A stretch of 64,000 nucleotides of DNA, taken from NCBI RefSeq assembly GCF_000330885.1, contig NC_020059.1:485001-549000 (forward strand), given 5' to 3'. Below the pieces are notes generated by a model. The model did no database searches. It was not told the DNA's origin and saw only the letters and a list, made by a program, of their open reading frames with translations. A program made the translations under genes and the position numbers. This stretch comes from Rhizobium tropici CIAT 899 (GTDB lineage: Bacteria > Pseudomonadota > Alphaproteobacteria > Rhizobiales > Rhizobiaceae). Shown here piece by piece: positions 38,319-47,882 of this stretch (position 1 is its first letter; the number at the start of each line of letters is the position of its first letter).

Positions 38319-39020
38319 ATGACATCTTTTCCGCTTTCGCGCCGCCTTGTCTCTGAGGCCCTGGGCACGGCCGTTCTGGTCGCGACCGTCGTCGGTTCGG
38401 GCATCATGGCGGACAGGCTGACGACCGATACGGCGCTTGCGCTGCTTGCCAATACGCTGCCCACCGGGGCGATCCTCGTTGTGCTGATCAGTGTCCTGGG
38501 GCCGATATCCGGCGCTCACTTCAACCCGGTCGTATCGCTGGTCTTCACGCTGCGTCGCGAACTGGCCGCGATGCCGGCCCTGGGTTATGTCGTCGCGCAG
38601 ATTCTTGGAGGGATTGCGGGGACGATCCTCGCGCATTCCATGTTCGAACTACCGCTGCTGCAGGCCTCGACAACCATCCGCAGCGGCGGCGCGCAATGGC
38701 TGGCGGAGGTGACGGCCACCTTCGGCCTAATCTTCGTCATCTTCTCCGGCCTGCGCTTTCGCGCCGACGCGGTGGCATGGCTGGTCGGCCTCTACATCAC
38801 GGCCGCCTACTGGTTCACCGCTTCCACGTCCTTCGCCAATCCGGCTGTCGCAATCGCCCGTTCGCTGACGAATACTTTTGCGGGCATCCGCCCGATCGAT
38901 CTTCCCGGGTTCATCATCGCTGAAATCCTCGGTGCATTGCTGGCGGCGCTGCTCACGAGCTGGCTGCTGATGGATGTCCGCATCCCTCGAACTCTCGCTG
39001 AAACGGAACCTACCCCATGA
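38319..39020 (+). CDS. aqpS: MIP-family aquaglyceroporin of the ars operon (AqpS-like)
   Basis: 233 residues with six membrane helices and two half-helix pore motifs: GAHFNPVVSL (near 63-72, NPV instead of NPA) and TSFANPAVAIARS (near 169-181). In S. meliloti the ars operon uses AqpS to let arsenite out after ArsC reduction; gene order arsR-aqpS-arsC here is the same. The stop overlaps arsC (ATGA). A general glycerol or metalloid channel is the alternative. Confidence 0.9.
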   Translation: MTSFPLSRRLVSEALGTAVLVATVVGSGIMADRLTTDTALALLANTLPTGAILVVLISVLGPISGAHFNPVVSLVFTLRRELAAMPALGYVVAQILGGIAGTILAHSMFELPLLQASTTIRSGGAQWLAEVTATFGLIFVIFSGLRFRADAVAWLVGLYITAAYWFTASTSFANPAVAIARSLTNTFAGIRPIDLPGFIIAEILGALLAALLTSWLLMDVRIPRTLAETEPTP

Positions 39021-39445
39021 CCATGGATGTTACGATCTACCACAATCCCGATTGTGGCACCTCGCGCAACACGCTGGCATTGATCCGCAATGCCGGCATC
39101 GAGCCGACCGTCATTGAATATCTGAGCAATCCGCCAAGCCGCGATGATCTCGTCAAGATGATTGCCGATGCGGGTTTGACCATCAGGCAGGCGATCCGCG
39201 AAAAGGGCACGCCCTATGCCGAGTTCGGCCTGGACAATCCGGAGTTGACCGATGCCCAGTTGCTCAATGCCATGTTGAAGGATCCGATTCTGATCAACCG
39301 CCCGTTCGTCGTCACGCCCATGGGCACGCGTCTGGCCCGTCCTTCGGAAGTCGTCCTGGATATACTGCCCGATACGCATAAAGGCCCGTTCGCCAAGGAA
39401 GATGGCGAGCAGGTTCTCGATACCGACGGCAAGCGCCTTGTCTGA
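39017..39445 (+). CDS. arsC: Arsenate reductase, glutaredoxin-coupled type
   Basis: 142 residues of thioredoxin-like fold with the catalytic Cys in YHNPDCGTSRNTL (Cys near 13) and LINRPFVVTPMGTRLARPSE (near 94-113), giving the Arg residues that bind arsenate. It reduces As(V) to As(III). The downstream MFS gene overlaps it. The family is ArsC (Spx/ArsC), not the low-molecular-weight phosphatase type. Confidence 0.95.
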   Translation: MTMDVTIYHNPDCGTSRNTLALIRNAGIEPTVIEYLSNPPSRDDLVKMIADAGLTIRQAIREKGTPYAEFGLDNPELTDAQLLNAMLKDPILINRPFVVTPMGTRLARPSEVVLDILPDTHKGPFAKEDGEQVLDTDGKRLV

Positions 39446-40613
39446 ACGGGTGCCCCTTCTTGCCGTGCTCGCGCTCGGCGTCACGCAGATCATCGGGTAT
39501 GGCACCCTTTATTATAGTTTCAGCATCCTCGCGCCCGATATGGCTGTGCAGTTCGCGTGGTCGAGCGAATGGGTTTTCGGCGCGCTGTCGGCGGCACTTC
39601 TGGTCGGCGGCCTCACCGCACCGTGGCTCGGCGTGCTGTTCGACAGGATCGGCGCCGCCCGGGTGATGACGATCGGCTCCTTCGTGGCGGCTGCCGCTCT
39701 GGCCGCGTGCGCCTTCGCGCCCAACAAGGCAGCCTACGTCGCAGCACTCGTTGCGATCGAGGTTTCCGCCAATCTGGTCCAGTATGGCGCGGCCTTTGCG
39801 CTGCTCGTGCAAATCCGGCCACACATCGCTTCCCGCAGCATCACCTATCTGACGCTGATCGCCGGGTTCGCCTCGACAATCTTCTGGCCGATCACCACGG
39901 CACTCCATGCGCATTTCGCCTGGCAGAACGTCTACCTGGTCTTTGCCGTCCTGAACCTGTGTATCTGCCTGCCGATCCACGCGTGGTTGTCGCGTCAGGG
40001 AACCAAGCGCGGGGCGAAGACATCGACCGCCGCTCCGCGCGTTGAAGGTGTGTTGCCGCCGGCTCGCCGTCGCCTTGGCTTTGCGATCATGGTCACGGGT
40101 TTTTCGCTGATGTCGCTCGTCAGTTCGGCCATTCTGGTGCATCTGGTGCCGCTGCTGTCCGGCCTCGGCCTTGGTGCGACCGCGGCCCTCGTGGGGACAC
40201 TCTTCGGCCCGTCGCAGGTCGGCAGCCGCCTCATCAACATGGTATTCGGCAAGAACCTGCCCGCACTCCATCTGGCCGTGATCGCCTCGACGCTGATACC
40301 GGGCGGGGTGCTCGTGCTTCTGCTTTCGGCGCCATCCGTACCTGGCGCCATGGCTTTCGCGATGATCTTCGGCATGGGTAACGGCCTCCTCAGCATCGTC
40401 ACCGGCACGCTGCCTCTGCATCTCTTCGGCAGCGACGGCTACGGGAGGCTTCAGGGGAAGATGATGGCGGCGCGGCTGATCCTTTCAGCTCTTGCCCCAT
40501 TCGTCCTGGCCTTCGCGATGGAGAATATCGGCATCACGCCGTCACTTGCCATCACGGCTGCTCTGGGCGGGCTTTCCATCGTTGCTCTGTCGTCCATCGC
40601 AGCATTGCAGTGA
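39438..40613 (+). CDS. MFS transporter of the ars operon
   Basis: 391 residues and about 12 membrane helices; the MFS loop APWLGVLFDRIGAARVM lies near 56-72. A TTG at 39438 gives the start (M)SERVPLLAVLALGVTQIIGYG and overlaps the arsC stop by eight bases. An ATG at 39402 has its SD too close and adds residues overlapping arsC. Related MFS genes follow arsC in many Rhizobiales operons. Arsenite or organoarsenical efflux is inferred from context only. Confidence 0.82.
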   Translation: MSERVPLLAVLALGVTQIIGYGTLYYSFSILAPDMAVQFAWSSEWVFGALSAALLVGGLTAPWLGVLFDRIGAARVMTIGSFVAAAALAACAFAPNKAAYVAALVAIEVSANLVQYGAAFALLVQIRPHIASRSITYLTLIAGFASTIFWPITTALHAHFAWQNVYLVFAVLNLCICLPIHAWLSRQGTKRGAKTSTAAPRVEGVLPPARRRLGFAIMVTGFSLMSLVSSAILVHLVPLLSGLGLGATAALVGTLFGPSQVGSRLINMVFGKNLPALHLAVIASTLIPGGVLVLLLSAPSVPGAMAFAMIFGMGNGLLSIVTGTLPLHLFGSDGYGRLQGKMMAARLILSALAPFVLAFAMENIGITPSLAITAALGGLSIVALSSIAALQ

Positions 40614-40674
40614 CCGCTATTGGCGGCGCATCGGTGCCGGAGCTAGTGTCGATGGCACCTGCCGCCAAATAACG

Positions 40675-40700
40675 AAAAGCCCCGCCGAAGCGGGGCTTTT
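40675..40700. terminator. Bidirectional terminator between MFS gene and yidC
   Basis: AAAAGCCCCGC (40675-40685) pairs with GCGGGGCTTTT (40690-40700) around CGAA. A and T runs on either side suit termination of the ars operon from the left and yidC from the right. Confidence 0.9.
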
Positions 40701-40704
40701 GTCG

Positions 40705-42510
40705 TCATTTCGATGGCGCCGGTTTTCGTTTGAAGAGGCCCTTCAGATTGTCGAAGAGCTCCACCTTCACGCCATGGCGCTTCATGATGATCGACTGCTG
40801 GATGACCGAGAGCGTGTTGTTCCAGGCCCAGTAGATCACGAGACCGGCCGGGAAGCTTGCCAGCATGAACATGAACACCAGCGGCATCCAGTTGAAGATC
40901 ATCGCCTGGGTCGGATCGGGAGGCGTCGGGTTCATGCGCATCTGGAAGAACATGGTAACACCCATGATCAGCGGCCAGACGCCGAGATGCAGGAAGGTCG
41001 GAGCCGCAAACGGCAGCAGGCCGAACAGGTTGACGATCGAGGTCGGATCCGGCGCGGAAAGGTCCTGAATCCAGCCGAAGAACGGCGCATGGCGCATCTC
41101 GATGGTGATGTAGATCACCTTGTAGAGCGAGAAGAAGATTGGGATCTGCAGAAGCACCGGCCAGCAGCCCGCGATCGGATTGATCTTCTCTTCCTTGTAG
41201 AGCTGCATGGTCGCCTGCTGCAGGGCCATGCGGTCGTCGCCGAACTTGGCCTTCAGCTCCTCCATCTTCGGCTGCACGCGCTTCATGTTCGCCATGGAGG
41301 CATATTGCCGGCTGGCGAGCGGGAAGAAGAGCGCCTTGACGACGATGGTGGTGCAGAGGATGGCGACGCCGAAATTGCCGAAGTAGCGGAAGAAGAAATC
41401 CATCAGCTTGAACATCGGCTTGGTGATGAAATAGAACCAGCCCCAGTCGATCAGGCGATCGAAGCGCGGGATGGAGTAGCTGGTTTCGTACCGGTCGATG
41501 ACCGGGACTTCCTTGGCGCCGGCGAAGACCAGGTTCTTCAGATCCTGCGACTGGCCGGGAGCGATGGTGACCGCATCCTGCTTGTAATCGGCCTGATAGC
41601 GCGGAGTGCCATCGGTAAAGTGCGAGAAGCGGGCGTCATAGGCCGTCGACTGCGGCGGCACGATGGTCGCTGCCCAGTACTTGTCCGTCATGCCGAGCCA
41701 GCCGCCGGTCGCTTTGGCGGGCGTCGTGGCTTCCTTTTCGGTCGACGCATATTTGGTTTCGATCAAACCGTCATCGCCGATGACGCCGATAAAGCCTTCA
41801 TGCAGGACGTAGGCGGAAGGCGTCTCGGGCTTGTTGTAGCGAGTGACGCGGCCGTAGCTCGACAGAGAAACCGGAGCCTGGCTGGCGTTGGCGATCTTGT
41901 CTGTGATCGTGAACATATAGCGATCGTCGACGGAGATCGTGCGGGCGAAGGTGATGCCCTTGTCATTGGTGTAGGAAAGCGTCACCGGCGTCTTGTCGGT
42001 CAGCTTGTCGCCGCTGGTGAGCTTCCACACGGTCGAGGGGCCGGGGACTGCGCCGGTCGCGTCGCTGCCGACATAGCCGAGTTCGGTGAAATAGCCGTCC
42101 TTGGTGTCGGCCGGGCTGAAGAGCGTGATGATCGGGCTGCTCTTGCTGACGGTCTCGTGGTAGGCCTTGAGCTGGAGGTCGTCGAAGCGAGCGCCTTCCA
42201 GATTGATGGAGCCGGCAAGCGCGGGTGTGTCGATGGTGACGCGCGACGAAGCGGTTTTGGCGACGGACTGCTCGAGGGTGAGAACCGTCGGCGCCGTCTG
42301 GCCACCTGCGGGCAGCGAACCGTTCACGGCGGCACCCGTTGCGGGCGACTGCGTCGTCTGGGCCTGCTGCGCCTGCTGGTGCTGCTTGGCGGCCTGCTCG
42401 GCCTGACGCTGCGCTTCGAGGCGCGGGTTCATATAGAAAAACTGCCAGCCGAGAACAATCAGCACAGACAGTGCAATTGCAATGAAGTAATTGCGGTTGT
42501 TTTCCATCAT
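40705..42510 (-). CDS. yidC: Membrane protein insertase YidC/OxaA
   Basis: 601 residues: an N-terminal signal-anchor ([20 protein letters not shown]), a Gln/Ala-rich stretch, a periplasmic beta domain, and the conserved five-helix insertase core (near 360-590) including [21 protein letters not shown]. It inserts and folds inner-membrane proteins with SecYEG. The start overlaps the rnpA stop (ATGATG), as usual for rpmH-rnpA-yidC. The ars cluster separates it from engB. Confidence 0.96.
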   Translation of the reverse strand: MMENNRNYFIAIALSVLIVLGWQFFYMNPRLEAQRQAEQAAKQHQQAQQAQTTQSPATGAAVNGSLPAGGQTAPTVLTLEQSVAKTASSRVTIDTPALAGSINLEGARFDDLQLKAYHETVSKSSPIITLFSPADTKDGYFTELGYVGSDATGAVPGPSTVWKLTSGDKLTDKTPVTLSYTNDKGITFARTISVDDRYMFTITDKIANASQAPVSLSSYGRVTRYNKPETPSAYVLHEGFIGVIGDDGLIETKYASTEKEATTPAKATGGWLGMTDKYWAATIVPPQSTAYDARFSHFTDGTPRYQADYKQDAVTIAPGQSQDLKNLVFAGAKEVPVIDRYETSYSIPRFDRLIDWGWFYFITKPMFKLMDFFFRYFGNFGVAILCTTIVVKALFFPLASRQYASMANMKRVQPKMEELKAKFGDDRMALQQATMQLYKEEKINPIAGCWPVLLQIPIFFSLYKVIYITIEMRHAPFFGWIQDLSAPDPTSIVNLFGLLPFAAPTFLHLGVWPLIMGVTMFFQMRMNPTPPDPTQAMIFNWMPLVFMFMLASFPAGLVIYWAWNNTLSVIQQSIIMKRHGVKVELFDNLKGLFKRKPAPSK

Positions 42511-42908
42511 ACTTTCCTGGAGCGGTCCTTTTCCGACCGCCGGTGTTTCGGCCTGGTTTCGATGCGGCTTACGAGTTCGCTCGCCAGTTTTTCGAAAGGC
42601 GCGGTCAGCACCTCGCGTCGCGCGACAACCACATAGTCGTGTCCGGGCTGCATTGCAAATCCGGCGTGAAGCCGCACGGCTTCTTTCAGCCTGCGCCGCA
42701 TGCGGTTGCGCTCCACCGCGTTGCCATGTTTTTTGGTAACGGTAAAACCGACGCGGGGTTCGGCGTCGGCGGTCTTGCGGTCCAGCATTTCGATGAGGAA
42801 GAAGCTGCCTCTGCGCTTCTCGCCTTCGCGGACTGCAAGAAACTGCGGCCGGCTTTTCAGCCGCCCGACAGTCTTTTTTGGTCGTTCATTCGTCAATTTG
42901 CCCGCCAT
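42507..42908 (-). CDS. rnpA: Ribonuclease P protein component
   Basis: 133 residues. It has the RNR motif [20 protein letters not shown] (near 63-82) and a mostly basic composition. It is the protein partner of RNase P RNA in tRNA 5' processing. It follows rpmH by 25 bases and overlaps yidC. The first ten residues may be an extended start; later starts such as LKSRPQF are not ATG. Confidence 0.94.
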   Translation of the reverse strand: MAGKLTNERPKKTVGRLKSRPQFLAVREGEKRRGSFFLIEMLDRKTADAEPRVGFTVTKKHGNAVERNRMRRRLKEAVRLHAGFAMQPGHDYVVVARREVLTAPFEKLASELVSRIETRPKHRRSEKDRSRKV

Positions 42909-42933
42909 CCTGGATTATCGGGCACTTCGGCCC

Positions 42934-43068
42934 TTAGGCCGAAAGACGCTTGCGGCCGCGGTTACGGCGAGCGGAAAGAACCGCACGGCCGCCCTTGGTG
43001 GCCATGCGCGCACGGAAGCCGTGGCGACGCTTGCGGACAAGCTTGGATGGTTGGTAGGTACGCTTCAT
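42934..43068 (-). CDS. rpmH: 50S ribosomal protein L34
   Basis: 44 residues: [20 protein letters not shown] at the start and [11 protein letters not shown] at the end, the full-length L34. It is a small basic ribosomal protein, first in the rpmH-rnpA-yidC order. Read directly on the minus strand from ATG 43068 to the stop TAA at 42934-42936. Confidence 0.97.
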   Translation of the reverse strand: MKRTYQPSKLVRKRRHGFRARMATKGGRAVLSARRNRGRKRLSA

Positions 43069-43484
43069 TTATTTAAACACCGCGGAGTGCGGCCCTTCTT
43101 GAGCTTTGCTTTACAGCAAGGAGCGTTGTTGATTATGGCGAACGGACTTGGCCCGCAAATGCAGGCTCCATGACCGGACGTGCGCGGGCTTATACGGATC
43201 AAGCCTCCGGAAGTCAATTATATGGGTGCAGATTCCTTTAAGACAGGCAATTTCGCGCGATCGGCGGCGGCTGATTGCCGTCTGGCTGCTGCTCCCGGAG
43301 GGGTGCGCGCAACCTTGAATATAAATTGCATAAATTCTAAAATATACGGACAGTATAGTGAAGAATGTCGGGCGCTTGGATTAAAGATAACTCAATATAA
43401 CATTAATGATTTTAGCCGATATCTAGCTTTGTGCGGTAAAACCCATCGATTTATGGGGGATGGGATCTGCGCCGGAGGGGTATT
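43069..43484. other. 416-bp intergenic region, AT-rich in its right half
   Basis: Contains the divergent promoters of rpmH and the chemoreceptor. About 43315-43440 is clearly AT-rich compared with the rest of the window. I see no gene, tRNA or confident hairpin in it; GGAGGGG (43474-43480) is the ribosome site of the downstream GTG start. Confidence 0.6.
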
Positions 43485-45491
43485 GTGAAAATTCGCGGCA
43501 AAATTAATCTGCTTGTATCTGTCATGGCCGGGGCGGCGCTTATGATCGGCGTCACTGCGCTCTATGCGTTGCATCAATATGACCAGAAATTACAGAGCTA
43601 CGAGCAGACGGCGAGCCGCGCTTACATGGGCGAGCGCCTGAATCGTTACGTGACCGCGGTGGTGATGGAAGCGCGGGGCATTTATGCCGCCGCTGCTGCA
43701 AAGGATTCCAAACCCTTTGCCGATGGGCTGATGGTCGATCTCGACGAGATCGACAAGGTGCTTGCAAGCTGGGCGCCCCTGGTGCCGGAGACGCAGCAGC
43801 CGGAATTCACCAAGCTGCAGGCCCGTGCCCAGGAGTTTCGCGCCTTTCGCACGGAAACGGCCAGGCTCGGCGTGACCGATGGCCCGGATGCCGCCGGCAA
43901 GCAGGGCAACAACGAGGCGAACCGCGCCAACCGCAAGGCCTTTCAGGCTGAGATCGATGCGATTGTCCAGACCGACAAGGCGGAGCTTGCAAAGGCAGAG
44001 ACCGAGATTGCAGACTTTCACAGCAGCGTCTTGTGGGTCGTCCTCGGCATCATGGTCGCCGGTATCGTAGCCGGTGTCGGCCTCGGCGCCTATATCGGAA
44101 CCGTCCATCTCAGCCGCCCGATCCGCAGGGTGACCGATGCGATAAAGGATGTCGCCGACGGCCATTTCGATATCGAGGTGCCATTTGCCGGCCGGAAGGA
44201 CGAAATCGGCGAGATGGCGGCGGCCGTCGACGTCTTCAAGGAAAACGGCAAGGCCGTGCGCCGCATGAATGCCGAGGAAGCGTCCTTGCGCGCAAAAAGC
44301 GACGAGCTTCAGTCGAGCATGTCTCTCGCGGTTTCCGCCGCGGCGGCCGGCGATTTCAGCCAGCGCATCGAGAAGGACTATGGCGACGTCAATCTCAATC
44401 GGTTCGCCGGCAATGTGAACGAGCTGCTTGTGAGCGTCGACACGGGTATCAGCGAGGTCCGCCGCGTCATCGCGAGCTTGGCCGAGGGAGACTTGACGCA
44501 GGCGATGAGGGGCAATTTCCAGGGCGCCTTCGCCGAGCTGCAGCAGAACGTCAACGCGACATTCGAGACGCTCAAAAGCACCATGAGCGAAGTGCGCGGC
44601 ACCACCGGTTCGATCAATTCCAATACCAACGAGCTCCGTCACGCAAGCGACGATCTTTCCAAGCGCACCGAACAGCAGGCGGCCGCTCTGGAAGAGACCT
44701 CCTCAGCGCTCGACGAGATCACCTCCGTCGTTCAGAATTCGACGGAACGGGCGCGCGAGGCGAGCGTCATGGTGAGCGAAGCCAAGGACGACGCGGCTCG
44801 CTCCGGCACGGTGGTTCGCAATGCGATCGACGCCATGGGACGCATCGAGCAGGCGTCGGGCGAGATCAGCCAGATCATCGGTGTGATCGACGACATCGCC
44901 TTCCAGACCAATCTGCTGGCACTGAATGCCGGCGTAGAGGCCGCACGCGCCGGCGACGCGGGCAAGGGCTTTGCCGTCGTTGCCCAGGAAGTGCGCGAGC
45001 TCGCTCAGCGCTCCGCGACTGCCGCCAAGGACATCAAGGCTCTGATCGGCAAATCCGGCAACGAGGTGCAGGTCGGCGTCAAGCTCGTGCAGGCGACCGG
45101 TGAGGCGCTGTCCTCCATCGAGGCCCGCGTGCTGAAGATCAACGATCACATTCACTCGATAGCGACAGCGGCACGCGAACAGGCAACGGGCCTGTCGGAG
45201 GTGAACAAGGCCGTCAATCAGATGGATGAGGTAACGCAGCGCAACGCCGCCATGGTCGAGGAGACTTCGGCCGCGACCCATCGGCTGGCGGCCGAAGCGG
45301 ATGGCCTTGTCCAGCTCGTCTCGCGCTTCAAGGTGGACGCAGCCAATGTTTCCGCTCCCGTTCCCGCGCGCGCCGAGACGCATCGCCCGGCCGCCTCACC
45401 GGCACGCCGCATGATCGACAGGGTCGCGTCCGCCTTTGGCGGCGGGGCGCTTGCTCCTGCTGCGGCGGCGCCAGGTTGGGAAGAGTTCTGA
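43485..45491 (+). CDS. Methyl-accepting chemotaxis protein
   Basis: 668 residues: a membrane helix near 8-29, a periplasmic four-helix-like sensor rich in Ala/Glu (near 30-180), a second helix near 182-208, a HAMP domain, a second HAMP-like segment and the signalling hairpin with IDDIAFQTNLLALNAGVEAARAGD. It ends GWEEF, an xWxxF CheR-binding tail, like the other receptor in this window. The start is GTG at 43485, supported by GGAGGGG. The ligand is unknown. Confidence 0.93.
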   Translation: MKIRGKINLLVSVMAGAALMIGVTALYALHQYDQKLQSYEQTASRAYMGERLNRYVTAVVMEARGIYAAAAAKDSKPFADGLMVDLDEIDKVLASWAPLVPETQQPEFTKLQARAQEFRAFRTETARLGVTDGPDAAGKQGNNEANRANRKAFQAEIDAIVQTDKAELAKAETEIADFHSSVLWVVLGIMVAGIVAGVGLGAYIGTVHLSRPIRRVTDAIKDVADGHFDIEVPFAGRKDEIGEMAAAVDVFKENGKAVRRMNAEEASLRAKSDELQSSMSLAVSAAAAGDFSQRIEKDYGDVNLNRFAGNVNELLVSVDTGISEVRRVIASLAEGDLTQAMRGNFQGAFAELQQNVNATFETLKSTMSEVRGTTGSINSNTNELRHASDDLSKRTEQQAAALEETSSALDEITSVVQNSTERAREASVMVSEAKDDAARSGTVVRNAIDAMGRIEQASGEISQIIGVIDDIAFQTNLLALNAGVEAARAGDAGKGFAVVAQEVRELAQRSATAAKDIKALIGKSGNEVQVGVKLVQATGEALSSIEARVLKINDHIHSIATAAREQATGLSEVNKAVNQMDEVTQRNAAMVEETSAATHRLAAEADGLVQLVSRFKVDAANVSAPVPARAETHRPAASPARRMIDRVASAFGGGALAPAAAAPGWEEF

Positions 45492-45651
45492 TCCGTCAGA
45501 TATGAGGCCGGCTGCGGCGCCTGAGCGTCGCTGCCGGCTTTCGCCTTCTGTCAAAATCCCAAGCCGATTGGAAAAAGCTCCACAATCGCCTATTATGTAG
45601 TTTCGATCAGGTCGCATCAGATCGCTTTTTAAGCGAAGCGGGACAATTGAA

Positions 45652-47172
45652 ATGGACATTGGGCAGGACAAGGATGCCGTAAAAGACGGCAAGGTCGAGA
45701 AAGGCCGCCTGTCCCTGCTTTGCCGTCCCACAGGCATTTTCGGCGGCCTTTCCGGCAAGCTCCTCATCCTCACCGTCGTTTTCATTTCGTTGGCGGAAGT
45801 GCTGATTTTCGTGCCTTCGGTCGCCAATATGCGGCTGCGGTGGCTGCAGGATCGGCTGAACACCGCCGCTGCCGCCGCCATCGTCATCGACGGCCTGCAG
45901 CCGGCTGAACTGCCGCGTGCTCTGCAAAAGGAGACGCTGATGGCGACGGGCACGCGGGCTATCGTTCTGCGCAAGGACGGCACGTCGCGCCTGCTGGCTA
46001 CAGCCGAGATGCCGGCCGCCGTCGATGAGAAATACGATCTCAGCGACGTGTCCCAGCTCACCGCCATCAAGGATGCGCTCGATACGCTGCTCTTCGGCGG
46101 CAATCGCATCATCCGCGTGTTTGGTCCGGTTGGCGGCGATGCCAATACGGGCATCGAGGTGGTGCTGAAGGATACCCGGCTGCGCAATGCGATGCTTGCC
46201 TATTCGACCAGCGTCTTCTTCGTCTCCATCCTCATCTCGCTGTTCACCGCAACGCTGATCTTCTTTGCGATCAATCGCATGATGATCCGTCCCATCCGCC
46301 GCCTGACAGACAGCATGCAAGCCTATTCCGATGATCCGGAGGATCCCGGCCATATTCTTGTGCCGGAGAAGGGGCGGGACGAGTTGGCCGTGGCCGGCCG
46401 GCATCTCGCCGCGATGCAGTCGCAATTGCAGAAGACTCTCAAGCAGCAGAAGAATCTGGCTGCGCTCGGATTGGCGGTGTCGAAGATCAATCATGACATG
46501 CGCAACATCCTTTCGGCCGCGCAGCTGATGTCGGACCGTCTGGTCGATGTCGACGACCCGATGGTCAAGCGCTTTGCTCCGAAGCTGTTGCGCACGATCG
46601 ATCGCGCCGTCGGCTACACGACCGAGGTTCTCTCCTTTGGCCAGACCTCCGAGTCGGCCCCACGCCGGCGCAAGATTCGCATATTCGAGCTGATAGAAGA
46701 GGTTCGCGATATCCTGGCGATCGATCCGGAAAGCGGCATTGAGTTCATTGTGCAGCTCAGCCCGGATCTGGAGGTCGATGCCGACAGCGAGCAGCTCTTC
46801 CGCGTCATTCATAATCTCTGCCGCAATGCCTATCAGGCGCTGATCGCTTTCGGCGAAGCGGAACCCGATAGCGTCAGGCGAATCACGGTTTCGGCGCATC
46901 GGATTGGCAGTGTCGTCAGCATCACCGTTGACGATACCGGGCCGGGCATGCCGCAAAAGGCGAGGGAGAACCTGTTTACGGCCTTCCGCGGTTCGGCGCG
47001 CTCGGGCGGCACCGGCCTTGGCCTCGCGATCGCCCGGGAACTCGTCCTTGCCCATGGCGGCACGATTGCGCTCGTCGAAAAACCGGCGGCCGGCACGCAG
47101 TTCCGCATCGAAATTCCCGACCGCCCGGTATCCCTTGATGATTACCGCAGCAGAAGCCTGCAAGAAAACTGA
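45652..47172 (+). CDS. Orphan membrane sensor histidine kinase
   Basis: 506 residues: membrane helices near 36-58 and 185-213, an extracytoplasmic sensor between them, a HAMP-like linker (NRMMIRPIRRLTDSMQ), a dimerisation region and HATPase_c with N-box HNLCRNAYQAL (near 385), VDDTGPGMP and GGTGLGLAIARELV. The phospho-acceptor His (near 281) sits in KINHDMRN, with Asp rather than the common Glu after His. No response regulator lies next to it; the next gene is a tRNA. The substrate and partner are unknown. Confidence 0.88.
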   Translation: MDIGQDKDAVKDGKVEKGRLSLLCRPTGIFGGLSGKLLILTVVFISLAEVLIFVPSVANMRLRWLQDRLNTAAAAAIVIDGLQPAELPRALQKETLMATGTRAIVLRKDGTSRLLATAEMPAAVDEKYDLSDVSQLTAIKDALDTLLFGGNRIIRVFGPVGGDANTGIEVVLKDTRLRNAMLAYSTSVFFVSILISLFTATLIFFAINRMMIRPIRRLTDSMQAYSDDPEDPGHILVPEKGRDELAVAGRHLAAMQSQLQKTLKQQKNLAALGLAVSKINHDMRNILSAAQLMSDRLVDVDDPMVKRFAPKLLRTIDRAVGYTTEVLSFGQTSESAPRRRKIRIFELIEEVRDILAIDPESGIEFIVQLSPDLEVDADSEQLFRVIHNLCRNAYQALIAFGEAEPDSVRRITVSAHRIGSVVSITVDDTGPGMPQKARENLFTAFRGSARSGGTGLGLAIARELVLAHGGTIALVEKPAAGTQFRIEIPDRPVSLDDYRSRSLQEN

Positions 47173-47297
47173 TTGTTTTCAGTTATTTGACGTCGCTATG
47201 CACGAAAATTGCGATCTTTTTCAGAAATCCACTTGCATTCCCTCAAGGGACGCTTTAGAGAACCGCCCACGCCAACGGTTTCTTCCGTTTCGGCCAC

Positions 47298-47374
47298 GCA
47301 CCCGTAGCTCAGCTGGATAGAGCACCAGACTACGAATCTGGGGGTCAGGAGTTCGAATCTCTTCGGGTGCGCCA
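47298..47374 (+). tRNA. tRNA-Arg (anticodon ACG)
   Basis: A 77-base cloverleaf: acceptor GCACCCG / CGGGTGC, anticodon stem CCAGA/TCTGG with loop CTACGAA (anticodon at 47332-47334), T-loop TTCGAAT and encoded CCA at 47372-47374. The ACG anticodon (A34 read as inosine) decodes CGU/CGC/CGA. An accessory cassette begins after it. Confidence 0.96.
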
Positions 47375-47882
47375 TTTTTCTTTAGTTCTGTGTAAGTTGA
47401 AGGCTCATTGAGCGGACCGGCTTAGCCCGAGCAGCGTGTAATCAGTTGCCTATCGGGAGCTTACGCCATCGACCGAACAGCATTTGCGTGATGTGCCGGG
47501 CAGTTCGCGCCAATGATCAATAAAGTTTGGATGTCTATCCGAAAGGCGCGACCCTGCGCCTTCTTTACGCGCCCCGATCCTCCGATTGCGACCCCAAAAT
47601 CCTAACCATTTTAGACGTCCGACGCGATTCGATCGGATTTGACGCTATGGGTATAGAATTGGGAGGATACAGCAAGTTTACTTGATGCATCATTTAATCG
47701 TCTTGGGGGCGTCGGTAAGGTCTTATAGCTCCGTTTTTGCTCGGTTGTATAATAAATACTTCCCCATTTCCGAAGATAGACAAGCCATATAACCGAAATC
47801 ACACAATCGGAACGGAGGAATTCGTTCTGTCAGTTGGTTCGTGGGCGATTTTGGTAGCAATGCGCTTACGTCAGGGTGTGCC
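47375..47882. other. 508-bp region after tRNA-Arg without a recognised gene
   Basis: Base composition is more mixed and richer in AT than the surrounding core genes. Short frames (e.g. 47611-47802 minus) lack ribosome sites and family resemblance. No integrase, transposase remnant or copy of the tRNA 3' end could be recognised. It probably holds the promoter of the WcbI cassette. Confidence 0.55.

Noticed and set aside
37898..38464. N-terminal extension of the DUF6428 frame across arsR
   Set aside because: The minus-strand frame stays open through arsR by chance; ATG 37897 has a ribosome site and gives the family-like start.
40492..42636. 714-codon plus-strand open frame opposite yidC
   Set aside because: Antisense shadow of yidC with no recognisable domain.
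47611..47802. 63-codon minus-strand frame after the tRNA
   Set aside because: No ribosome site, no family similarity and no neighbour support.
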